A stretch of DNA of 30,520 bases from a candidate division TM6 bacterium UASB124 (GTDB lineage: Bacteria > Babelota > Babeliae > Babelales > RVW-14), in the NCBI GenBank assembly GCA_945872225.1, contig CAMBZK010000001.1:1-30520 (forward strand), given 5' to 3'. The translations under genes were made by a program, and so were the position numbers. Shown piece by piece: positions 1-7,139 of this stretch (positions within the stretch are counted from its first letter, which is position 1; each line of letters opens with the position of its first letter). The notes below the pieces were generated by a model. The model was not told where the DNA came from. It worked only from the letters and a program-made list of their open reading frames with translations, and made no database searches.

Positions 1-485
1 CTTTTTGAGACATCGTATGGATGACGGCCCTGGAGAGGCGCATCTTCATTGTATGGCAGTTTTTTATGCTCCCCATAGGCTTTATCGCTAGATGCTATGA
101 CAATACGTTTTACCCATGGGCTTAAACGACAAGCTTCAAGTAAGTTCCACGTGCCAGTGATGTTGGCCGTAAAGGTAGAGATGGGCGAGCGGTTTGCATA
201 GCCAACAATGGCCTGCGCTCCAAGATGAAAAACTGTATCAATATTTTGTTCGTTTAAAACGCGTAGCAACACGTCATAATCTTCAAGAGCGCCAAAGCAG
301 ACGGTAATGTGCTCGTCTAGGCCAGTGGTATGAAATAGCGATTGTGGTAGCAAGTCTCGCACGAGCGCAACAACGTGAGCGCCGTGCTCAATAAGATCGT
401 TAATGAGCCATGGGCCAAGTAAGCCATTTGCACCAGTGACTAGAACGCGCTTGTTATGCCAGAACGTTGAGTTTGGCAACTTCAT
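1..485 (-). CDS. rfbG: CDP-glucose 4,6-dehydratase, N-terminal part (cut by window edge)
   Basis: The enzyme converts CDP-glucose to CDP-4-keto-6-deoxyglucose, the branch point for CDP-linked dideoxy and branched sugars of surface polysaccharide. About 161 residues are visible and the frame runs open off the left edge. An N-terminal Rossmann motif TGANGLLG lies at residues 17-24. Further on are SSDKAYGE and GRHPYDVSKK, where the Y-x-x-x-K catalytic pair and the S-D-K-A-Y-G signature are typical of RfbG-type dehydratases. The start ATG overlaps the stop of the upstream cytidylyltransferase gene by four bases (ATGA), so translation is probably coupled. The neighbour makes its substrate, which strongly supports the call. 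The C-terminal half lies outside the window, so completeness cannot be judged. Confidence 0.9.
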   Translation of the reverse strand, partial: MKLPNSTFWHNKRVLVTGANGLLGPWLINDLIEHGAHVVALVRDLLPQSLFHTTGLDEHITVCFGALEDYDVLLRVLNEQNIDTVFHLGAQAIVGYANRSPISTFTANITGTWNLLEACRLSPWVKRIVIASSDKAYGEHKKLPYNEDAPLQGRHPYDVSK

Positions 486-1345
486 GATTGCTCAATATTT
501 GTAGTGATTTCTTGCCATGGGGTAGTTTGTTTGGTTGCAGGTGTAAAGGTATTGGTGTCATGTTCCCATACTTTCCATGGCGCGCTCGTTTTCCAGAGCT
601 CTTCAAGCATCTGATACTCACGGTAGGTATCCATGCACTGCCAAAAGCCGTGATGCTTAAACATCATGAGTTGTCCATTATCAGCAGCTCTTTTAAACGG
701 CTCTTGTTCAAGAACGCACGATGGCTCTGTTGATAGGTAATTCAAAAAACGCTTTTCTAGCACCATAAAACCACCGTTGATCCAGGCAGTTTCAATGGTA
801 TTTTTTTCAGCGAATGAGGTTATGGTGTCGCCATTGACTTCAAGATTGCCAAAGCGTGAAACTAGGTTGACCCCGGTAATGGTCGCAGCCTGTTTATGTG
901 CTATATGAAATTGGTATAACTGTTCAATGTTAACATCAGCAACGCCATCGCCATAGGTAAGCATAAAGCGCTCGCCATCAACATAGCGAGCCGCTTGAGC
1001 AACGCGCGATCCGGTCATGGCATCTTGCCCCGTATCAACAAGGGTGACTTCCCACTCTTCGTTGTTAATTTGGTGCTCAGTAATCAAGCCTGTTTTTGTG
1101 TTGATGGTAAAATCAACGCCATCAAGACGATTATTAAGAAGGTAATTTTTAATGGTGGTGCCTTTGTACCCAAGACAAATAATGAAGCGGTAAAAACCGT
1201 AATAGGAATACGTTTTCATGATATGCCATAAAATGGGATGACCACCAATCGGCACCATAGGTTTTGGTCGATACTCAGTTTCTTCGCGTAGTCGCGTACC
1301 GAGGCCACCAGCTAAGATCATAACAGGTGTTGAATTTCTTTTCAT
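482..1345 (-). CDS. rfbF: Glucose-1-phosphate cytidylyltransferase
   Basis: A cytoplasmic enzyme that joins CTP and glucose-1-phosphate to give CDP-glucose, the first step towards CDP-linked deoxysugars. The N-terminus carries the nucleotidyltransferase signature GGLGTRLREETEYRPKPMVP, and the RfbF-like GGHPILWHIMK segment follows. With the start at 1345 the protein is 287 residues, somewhat longer than the usual ~257, the excess lying at the C-terminus. An in-frame start lies further upstream at 1393, but 1345 was chosen because a strong AAAGGAGGAG ribosome binding site sits just before it. The stop overlaps the start of the rfbG-like gene by four bases, making a two-gene operon. A divergent plus-strand gene begins 155 bases upstream. 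Confidence 0.93.
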   Translation of the reverse strand: MKRNSTPVMILAGGLGTRLREETEYRPKPMVPIGGHPILWHIMKTYSYYGFYRFIICLGYKGTTIKNYLLNNRLDGVDFTINTKTGLITEHQINNEEWEVTLVDTGQDAMTGSRVAQAARYVDGERFMLTYGDGVADVNIEQLYQFHIAHKQAATITGVNLVSRFGNLEVNGDTITSFAEKNTIETAWINGGFMVLEKRFLNYLSTEPSCVLEQEPFKRAADNGQLMMFKHHGFWQCMDTYREYQMLEELWKTSAPWKVWEHDTNTFTPATKQTTPWQEITTNIEQS

Positions 1346-1500
1346 TGCTACTCCTCCTTTATCCAACCTTTTTAAAACCGTAGCACATGACATAATGAAG
1401 TCAAGGTTAGTGGTCTTGTCGTGTACTTTTAAAATCTTATTTATAAGCTCATAAGTAAGTACGATTGTTATTTTTTACGGTTATATAAGCTGGAAATAAT

Positions 1501-3048
1501 ATGAAAATAGCTACAAAAAAATGGCTGATTAGTTTTGGCTTATTCCTCATGATTACTTGCTCGTTAGGGCTACCATTCAGGAAAATGAATTTTTTCTGGG
1601 ATAGCTATGGTGATTTTTTACATACCATGCAGGCAAAACAGCGTGGCTCATTTTTCAAAACTATTTTTATAGACGATGTTACCGTTGAAGAAAATTGTGC
1701 GGCTGATAATCAAGCTCATGGTGTAGACCGAAGTAAGCCGTTAACCCTTTTTGGTTTTATGTACCGCCCCCTTATTTATTTTTATAGGCTCATTCAGATC
1801 AATCTTTTTGGGGTTAACCCGTATATCTTTTTTTTGCTTCATATTCTGTTGCACGCTTGCAACGTAGTTATGCTGTTTTTACTGTTGGCTACCTTGTTGC
1901 CCCTTGCGCCATCGACCCTTTTGGCGTGCTTTTTTGCTTATAATCATTCGTGGTGGTCACTTTTGCGTTGGATAGCCGTACAATTTTATTTTATAGAAGC
2001 GCTGTGTATTTTGTTTTTTATCTGGTGTTTGTACAAAACGCTCACAACAAATCGCTTTATTTGGGGTGTTCCCGCAGCGTTCTGCTTATTTCATAATTTA
2101 TTATTAAAAGAGCAATCGCTAGCGCTCGTGCCATGGCTTGGTATGGTTTTTTTAGCTGAGCATATGCTGGTTTATAAGCATGCTTTTATTGACTGGGATT
2201 GGATAAAGCGGTGTTTTTTGTTCAGCTGGCCATCGTTGATTGCTCTTGGTGCATGGGTCTTAACACGGTGGTTAATTCTTCAAAACGCATTACAAGCTTG
2301 GCCCATTAATACGTCAACAAGTACGGTTGATATAGCTAGCGCATCAGGTGTAGGTAGCGCTATGTTGCGATGGCTTATCAACCTACCGAATATACTTGTT
2401 GATCTCGTTGGCCTTGACTGGTTTCCGCCATTCCACAAACTTGAAAAAATGTTGACATTGGTGCTTTTAGTATCTTTTTTTATCTGGCTTTTATCGTTTG
2501 TAAAACCGCCTGCCTGGCTGTTATTTTTTACTATAAGCTATCTGTTGTTTGCTTGGCCAACGTACACACTACGGCACTATCATCCACGGTATGTTTACAT
2601 GGCTATGCCGTTGTTTATTGGCTTGATCGCGTTAGCGCTTAAAATTCTACATGAGACAAATTGGCGACAGTATCGTTTTGCGTTTGCTGGGCTGACGTTA
2701 ATTAGTATGTTGAATGCAGGCTTTCTGGTTAAGCGCATGTGTGTAAGCGAACGCGAAACTGATCTTGTTGCGCAATCATTTAAAACCTTGGTCGCCGAAA
2801 ACCCAACTATATTTGAACGTACGATGTGCTTTTATGGCTTGCCACCAGAACTGTTTGATGCCTGTGTTGCACAGGCAATGACGTGGCTTGCTCCTCATTT
2901 TCAACGCCGGACTATTTATTATTTTAAATATGAAAAAACGATAGCGGCATGCAAGCTTGATGCCGCGTTTTTAGCCACCGACCCACTATTTATAACCTGG
3001 GATAGCGCAAGGCAAAAAATGGTTATTGTTGCCCAAGAAGCTGCTTAA
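1501..3048 (+). CDS. Polytopic membrane protein, GT-C glycosyltransferase-like
   Basis: A 515-residue integral membrane protein with about ten hydrophobic segments, a short N-terminal cytoplasmic stretch, and a soluble C-terminal tail of ~90 residues. The first extramembrane loop after helix 1 contains Asp residues (WDSYGD, about 33-38). This matches the arrangement of GT-C fold glycosyltransferases, where acidic residues in that loop bind the lipid-linked donor, but no family-specific motif is certain. Its position between two nucleotide-sugar gene groups fits a role in transferring a sugar to a surface glycan or protein. The ribosome binding site is weak (GGAA). Its last 26 bases overlap the end of the convergent transketolase gene. 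An O-antigen ligase or polymerase-type protein is an alternative. Confidence 0.6.
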   Translation: MKIATKKWLISFGLFLMITCSLGLPFRKMNFFWDSYGDFLHTMQAKQRGSFFKTIFIDDVTVEENCAADNQAHGVDRSKPLTLFGFMYRPLIYFYRLIQINLFGVNPYIFFLLHILLHACNVVMLFLLLATLLPLAPSTLLACFFAYNHSWWSLLRWIAVQFYFIEALCILFFIWCLYKTLTTNRFIWGVPAAFCLFHNLLLKEQSLALVPWLGMVFLAEHMLVYKHAFIDWDWIKRCFLFSWPSLIALGAWVLTRWLILQNALQAWPINTSTSTVDIASASGVGSAMLRWLINLPNILVDLVGLDWFPPFHKLEKMLTLVLLVSFFIWLLSFVKPPAWLLFFTISYLLFAWPTYTLRHYHPRYVYMAMPLFIGLIALALKILHETNWRQYRFAFAGLTLISMLNAGFLVKRMCVSERETDLVAQSFKTLVAENPTIFERTMCFYGLPPELFDACVAQAMTWLAPHFQRRTIYYFKYEKTIAACKLDAAFLATDPLFITWDSARQKMVIVAQEAA

Positions 3049-3937
3049 TTTGTGGCAGTATAGCTTCTGTGGTTAAGCCAGCTTTGTTGCGTAGCCAGGT
3101 GCAATTGGCAATTTCATTGCCGTAGGTATGCGGTACGCCCAAGGCCTTAAAAATAACTTTGTAGTCATACGTTTCCATGAGGCAATGAGCAATTGCTTCG
3201 CCCATACCACCAATAACAAAGTGCTCTTCGATGGTAAAAATAGCGCGCGGTCGTCGCGCTGCAAACCATGCTGTTGGCAAGGGGCTAATGGTATGCAAAC
3301 TAACAAGCCCACAAGCGATGCCTTCGCTTTGGAGCTGCTGCTGAATCTGGTAACCAAGTTCAACGCCGTAGCCAGAGCCAATGATGATTACGTCATTACC
3401 AGGAATAAGTTCATGCGGTTGCCCGAGCACTGGCGGTTGTGTTCCCTCAAGAACCAGTGGTAGTGCTGACAGCCGTAGATATAAAGGCCCGTTGTGTGCA
3501 TGAATCTGTGGCATGAGGGCAACTAATTCTGCTTTGGTTGCTGGTGCAACTACGGTCATGTTTGGCAGCAAGCGGAGTGCGCCAACATCTTCGAGCGCGT
3601 AGTGCGTTGCGCCCATGCCGCCGTATTGGTAGCCACCACCAACGCCAACCAGTTTGACTGGTTGCTGCTGGTAACAGATATCAACTTTAATTTGCTCATA
3701 GCAGCGCAGCGTAACGAAGGGAACGATAGAATAAGCGTAGGGCCGCTTGCCCGTCATTGCCAACCCAGCGGCGACACCAATCATATTCTGCTCAGCAATG
3801 CCGGCGTTCAGGTAGCGGTGTTGATGCTGCTCTTTAAATTTTTCAATAACAGAAAACCCGACATCCCCAGCAATAAAATAGAGGCTGGGGTCGTGGTGAG
3901 CTGCTTCTTCTAAAAAAGCTATAAATGCTGATCTCAT
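3023..3937 (-). CDS. Transketolase-like, C-terminal subunit
   Basis: The second half of a split thiamine-diphosphate enzyme, 304 residues. It contains the pyrimidine-binding domain first, with RYLNAGIAEQNMIGVAAGLA carrying the conserved Glu (in GIAEQN) that activates the thiamine aminopyrimidine. The transketolase C-terminal domain follows, with IFTIEEHFVIGGMGEAIA. Full-length transketolase is ~660 residues; this and the 279-residue N subunit together would make ~580, typical of split homologues. The start overlaps the reductase stop by four bases (ATGA). Split pairs occur in secondary or surface-sugar pathways as well as in central metabolism. Here the CDP-sugar context suggests transfer of a two-carbon ketol unit to a sugar intermediate, which is inference. 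Confidence 0.9.
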   Translation of the reverse strand: MRSAFIAFLEEAAHHDPSLYFIAGDVGFSVIEKFKEQHQHRYLNAGIAEQNMIGVAAGLAMTGKRPYAYSIVPFVTLRCYEQIKVDICYQQQPVKLVGVGGGYQYGGMGATHYALEDVGALRLLPNMTVVAPATKAELVALMPQIHAHNGPLYLRLSALPLVLEGTQPPVLGQPHELIPGNDVIIIGSGYGVELGYQIQQQLQSEGIACGLVSLHTISPLPTAWFAARRPRAIFTIEEHFVIGGMGEAIAHCLMETYDYKVIFKALGVPHTYGNEIANCTWLRNKAGLTTEAILPQIKQLLGQQ

Positions 3938-4929
3938 GGTAGCTCCAGTTTTGGCTGGCTCGGTAGCGGGGGCGTGTGAGTTATTTGGTTGTCGTAGAGA
4001 TAAAGATTGTTTTCAAACCACGCAAGAGACGCAGAGAGCCCCTGTTGCAATCTGTATTGTGGTTGCCAATTCAGCACAGTCTTTGCCAAGGAAATGTCTG
4101 CTTGCCAATGTGTTGGCTCCCATGGCCGTGAAGCTGCTTGCCCCCACTGGATGGTGAGTGGTGTTTGTGTAATCTTTTCTACGGCATTAACGACATCATC
4201 CGTGGAAGATTGTATGCCAGAGCCACCGTTAAAAACAAGCGCCGTTGTTGGTTTTTGTTTTGCGATGGTGTGGTAGAGGGCGGTCATGTCTTTGATGTAA
4301 ATATAATCGCGCACGTTGTGCGGGCTGGCTAGCGACATGGTCTTTTTTTGCAAAGCATGCGAAATGATCGTAGGGATTAAGCGTGTTGGCATCTCGTAGT
4401 CGCCGTAGACTGAAAACGGGCGCACGGTATAGATCGGTAGCTTGTGCACAAGGGCTTCTTTAAGGCAAAAATGGGTGGCGGCTATTTTTGCAACGGCATA
4501 GTCGCTTACCGGTTCAAGTGGCATAGATTCAGCCATGGGGATATTTTTTTTACCATATTCTGATGAGCTGCCCGTGTTGATAAACACATCAAACCCAACT
4601 TCTTTGCAAACGTTGAGTAGGTGGATGGTGCCATATAAATTGACAGCAAAAACAGCAGCCTGGTCTTGCTGGTCTGGCATACCGCCATAAGCTGCTAGGT
4701 GGTAAATTTCATGTGGTCGCAGTGAGAGAACTAACTGCCGTATAGCGGCGTGATTGGTTATCGAAACTTCGTGGACGGTGATTTTCTCAAGGATTGTTGC
4801 AAGCCGCCAGTAGTTGCTACCGGGCTCAGCGAGTACGTGCACGGTGGTGTCATCAAGGGTAACAAGCTCATGTACTAGATTAGCGCCAATAAAGCCGGCC
4901 CCGCCGGTTACTAAAATGGTGCGCTTCAT
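3934..4929 (-). CDS. NAD-dependent epimerase/dehydratase (extended SDR), likely nucleotide-sugar reductase or epimerase
   Basis: A 331-residue extended short-chain dehydrogenase/reductase. The NAD(P)-binding motif TGGAGFIG sits at residues 8-15. The catalytic region has NTGSSSEYG followed by SDYAVAK, giving the Y-x-x-x-K pair, and then RPFSVYGDYE and RDYIYIKD, as in sugar-nucleotide epimerases and reductases. The start at 4929 was preferred to an in-frame one further upstream because GGAGGACGC precedes it and it gives an ATGA overlap with the upstream transketolase N subunit. Being sandwiched between the two transketolase subunits with overlaps on both sides implies a shared pathway. The most attractive role is reduction of a 4-keto or side-chain keto group after two-carbon transfer, but substrate specificity cannot be read from sequence. 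Confidence 0.85.
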   Translation of the reverse strand: MKRTILVTGGAGFIGANLVHELVTLDDTTVHVLAEPGSNYWRLATILEKITVHEVSITNHAAIRQLVLSLRPHEIYHLAAYGGMPDQQDQAAVFAVNLYGTIHLLNVCKEVGFDVFINTGSSSEYGKKNIPMAESMPLEPVSDYAVAKIAATHFCLKEALVHKLPIYTVRPFSVYGDYEMPTRLIPTIISHALQKKTMSLASPHNVRDYIYIKDMTALYHTIAKQKPTTALVFNGGSGIQSSTDDVVNAVEKITQTPLTIQWGQAASRPWEPTHWQADISLAKTVLNWQPQYRLQQGLSASLAWFENNLYLYDNQITHTPPLPSQPKLELP

Positions 4930-5765
4930 GCGTCCTCCAATAGTTTTTGTACCAATGCATATTCCTCTGGCTTGCATGATTTATAGTGCCAGGCAAGTTT
5001 GTCTTCCATGAATGGAACCCCCTTTGCTTTGGTGGTGTGTGCGATTATAACACGTGGGCGTTGAGGGGTGCGGGGTGCTCCAAAATTATTTGCAAGCGCC
5101 TGGTGGTCATGGCCATCAACATGCGTAACGGTGCAGCCAAATGCTTTAAACTTGCCATCGAGTGGTTCGGTGGCGATGTCATCGCTGCGATCAAGCCCTT
5201 GTAAATTATTGTAGTCGACAATGACGGTGAGGTTATCAAGCTTGAGGCGTACTGCCATGGTGATAGCTTCCCAAATGGATCCTTCTTGGCATTCGCCGTC
5301 GCCAACAATAACAAAAAAGCGTGATGGCAGCGCATCGTGCTGTGCGGCGAGTGCCATGCCAACGGCGATCGATAAACCGTGGCCGAGTGACCCCGTGCTT
5401 GCTTCTACGCCATGCGCAGGCATGCGCGTTGGGTGGCCGCCTAAAAACCCTTGGTGGTAATTGCTGAGCATTGTTCGTGGAATAAGATCAACGGATGCGA
5501 GCGCTGCGTAAAGCCCTGATGCCGCGTGCCCCTTGCTCAAAATAACGTAGTCACGGCTTGGGCGTTGTTTTTTTATAGCATCAAGATCAATGACGGCGTG
5601 GTAGAGCGTGACGAGAATATCGATTATGGAGTACGAACAGCCTAAGTGCGAACTGCTGACGCTGGTGAGCATGGTGGCAATAGCAAGCCGACACTGCTGT
5701 CCAATGGCAAATAAGCGGGCTGTTTGGGGAGTGGTTGGGGTAGCTGTTGCGGATGGTTGCAACAT
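4926..5765 (-). CDS. Transketolase-like, N-terminal subunit
   Basis: The thiamine-diphosphate binding half of a split transketolase, 279 residues. The motif GDGECQEGSIWEA through to VDYNN is the classic GDG...NN pyrophosphate/Mg-binding signature. Upstream are LSKGHAASGLYAAL and GGHPTR, and STGSLGHGLSIAVGMALA, all characteristic of transketolase N domains. The start has an AAGGAG site eight bases upstream. It is the first gene of a three-gene run (N subunit, reductase, C subunit) with four-base overlaps. It is unlike a housekeeping transketolase because the two halves are separated by an unrelated reductase gene. Roles in branched-sugar synthesis or in pentose metabolism are both possible; the CDP-glucose genes 3.6 kb further on favour the former. 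Confidence 0.9.
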   Translation of the reverse strand: MLQPSATATPTTPQTARLFAIGQQCRLAIATMLTSVSSSHLGCSYSIIDILVTLYHAVIDLDAIKKQRPSRDYVILSKGHAASGLYAALASVDLIPRTMLSNYHQGFLGGHPTRMPAHGVEASTGSLGHGLSIAVGMALAAQHDALPSRFFVIVGDGECQEGSIWEAITMAVRLKLDNLTVIVDYNNLQGLDRSDDIATEPLDGKFKAFGCTVTHVDGHDHQALANNFGAPRTPQRPRVIIAHTTKAKGVPFMEDKLAWHYKSCKPEEYALVQKLLEDA

Positions 5766-5885
5766 GAGATAGCTCCTTGTGCTTTGCGTATCTTTTCAGA
5801 TTCCTTTTAAGTAACAAGGTAGCAAGATTTTTTTATTTTAGCTGCCAGACTTTGCATCGATTTTAAATTAATTGAGTGTGGGATT

Positions 5886-6326
5886 TTATAGACCTAGCTT
5901 GCCCTGCATTTCTGTTCGCCAGATATGGTTTTTACAACGGTAGCAGGGGAAAGATGTTGAGCTAGCTCGAGATAATATAAAATCACAAACCTGCTCAATT
6001 GCATCTTGTAGTAACATTGCTTCTATGGCTTGTAATTGCTTTTTAAACTGATCAAATTCACTTGATTCTCCAAGTGAGTTGTGTACAGATTGTAATGCTA
6101 GCGGTACTAAAAGATCGTCTAGGTCTGAGATGGCATTGCATTGAGCGCAAACCAATACCGTACGTATCCCTCCGCAACGCTGCCAGCACTGCGAAGTAGC
6201 ATTGCTAATGTCATGAAAGCATGCACACAAAATCTCCATGCGCTCTTCCCACAATGGTTTTTCTGCATTACAGCTATTAGATTGCAACAGCGCAAAACTT
6301 ACTATTAAAATTCCTAACTCCTTCAT
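5886..6326 (-). CDS. Exported CxxC protein, cassette gene B (copy 1), unknown function
   Basis: Not a recognised family. A 146-residue protein with an N-terminal signal peptide (hydrophobic run to about SNSCNA), so probably periplasmic or secreted. It has two CxxC pairs, CAQC in the middle and CYRC near the C-terminus followed by KNHIW, as in a small zinc ribbon or redox protein. Additional Cys residues lie between signal and first pair. The start at 6326 was chosen because GGGGGAAGG precedes it. It lies 26 bases downstream of cassette gene A on the same strand. A diverged homologue at 21437-21862 has the same layout: MK-x-LG start, signal peptide, middle CxxC, and CPEC followed by NNSLW. Confidence 0.75.
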   Translation of the reverse strand: MKELGILIVSFALLQSNSCNAEKPLWEERMEILCACFHDISNATSQCWQRCGGIRTVLVCAQCNAISDLDDLLVPLALQSVHNSLGESSEFDQFKKQLQAIEAMLLQDAIEQVCDFILSRASSTSFPCYRCKNHIWRTEMQGKLGL

Positions 6327-6352
6327 TGCCTTCCCCCTCAATGAGATTGGTT

Positions 6353-6658
6353 TTAAAATCTAATGACATCCTCATCAGCACTATACGGTAGCGGTCTTTT
6401 TATTGGGTCTTTTTGTTCGTTCCCTGGAGCAGGATCCCAGGACGTATCTTTTTTACAGTGTGGGCATTGAAAACCAAGGTCATGCGCAGTTGCTACCATG
6501 ACGCTATCTAAAATACCTCTTGTTAGGCCAAAATAGCTCATAACAATACGCATCAAACCGTCAGCCGCCAAAGGCCCCAGCTGTTTTAAAAACCAAATGC
6601 CAAGATGTGTCAAAAATTCTGCTTGATTCATTTCTCGTGAGCATGCACGACACTTCAT
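6353..6658 (-). CDS. Small double-CxxC protein, cassette gene A (copy 1), unknown function
   Basis: Unrecognised, 101 residues with no signal peptide. It opens with a CRAC pair at residues 3-6, has a hydrophobic helical centre (WFLKQLGPLAADGL and onwards), then CPHC followed by KKDTSWDPAP, and ends DEDVIRF. Two CxxC pairs suggest a zinc-ribbon-like knot joined by a helical or membrane-associated linker. A second copy at 21887-22177 conserves the first CxxC, the QNLGPLA/KQLGPLA segment, the second CxxC, the SxWDxAP segment and the terminal D-V-I-x-F. The gene is followed closely by gene B in both places. The ribosome binding site is weak (GAGGGC, about 14 bases upstream). Confidence 0.72.
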   Translation of the reverse strand: MKCRACSREMNQAEFLTHLGIWFLKQLGPLAADGLMRIVMSYFGLTRGILDSVMVATAHDLGFQCPHCKKDTSWDPAPGNEQKDPIKRPLPYSADEDVIRF

Positions 6659-6773
6659 TTTGATTGTTAAGCCCTCTATTGTTAATATTTGGTGATGCTT
6701 AAATCAGGCGTGAATATAACAAAATTTTAAAAAAGAGAGCAATGGCAAAGATAGGCTAAATAAAATGAGGCCG

Positions 6774-6804
6774 AAAAAATAGCCTGACAGTACTGCCAGG
6801 CTAT
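6774..6804 (-). terminator. Rho-independent terminator after tRNA-Ser(UGA) copy 1
   Basis: On the minus strand ATAGCCTG pairs with CAGGCTAT around a 10-base loop, followed by a run of six T. It lies 17 bases past the 3' end of the tRNA and ends that transcript. Confidence 0.75.
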
Positions 6805-6820
6805 TAAAGATACAAAATTA

Positions 6821-6912
6821 TGGTGGAGAGAGGGAGATTCGAACTCCCGATCCCGTTTTCACGGGATGACGGTTTTCAAGACCGTTGCATTCAACCACTC
6901 TGCCATCTCTCC
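6821..6912 (-). tRNA. tRNA-Ser (anticodon UGA), copy 1
   Basis: A full serine tRNA of 92 bases including encoded CCA. The acceptor stem is GGAGAGA with TCTCTCC, the anticodon loop is CTTGAAA (UGA), a long variable arm is built on ATCCCGT/ACGGGAT, and the T loop is TTCGAAT. It is identical to the copy at 8461-8552, and a gene for an exported protein lies between the two. Confidence 0.97.
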
Positions 6913-6914
6913 GT
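6821..6914. repeat. 94-bp perfect direct repeat (tRNA-Ser), left copy; partner at 8461-8554
   Basis: Bases 6821-6914 and 8461-8554 are identical, covering the tRNA-Ser(UGA) gene plus two bases before it. The identity stops at once on both sides. The repeats flank 1,546 bases holding one exported-protein gene. Confidence 0.95.
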
Positions 6915-7061
6915 TTTAAGTGAGAAACCCGTAATTTTTAATACTATTTGCAACACTCGGGCTTTGGGGGGGGGCATTGCATTGAGCTCATGCCAGTACG
7001 GCATAAAAATGCTTACCACTGGGGCTTTTATAAATTTATTAATAATTTTTTTTGCATTTTG

Positions 7062-7091
7062 TTGCATTTCAAGCAATCTTTGTTTTATTAT
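7062..7091 (+). promoter_or_regulatory. Possible sigma-70 promoter for the IQ-motif protein gene
   Basis: TTGCAT at 7062-7067 and TATTAT at 7086-7091 with an 18-base spacer, in a very A+T-rich stretch about 50 bases before the start codon. The -10 is five of six to consensus and the -35 is weak. Confidence 0.35.
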
Positions 7092-7139
7092 TCAATTAGT
7101 AATATGTTTTATTTTTTATTATAACAATGGGAGAGGGTA

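Noticed and set aside
5045..5362. Open frame antisense-strand neighbour inside the transketolase N subunit
   Set aside because: It is a shadow in another frame of a gene with strong thiamine-diphosphate motifs and shows no protein-like features.
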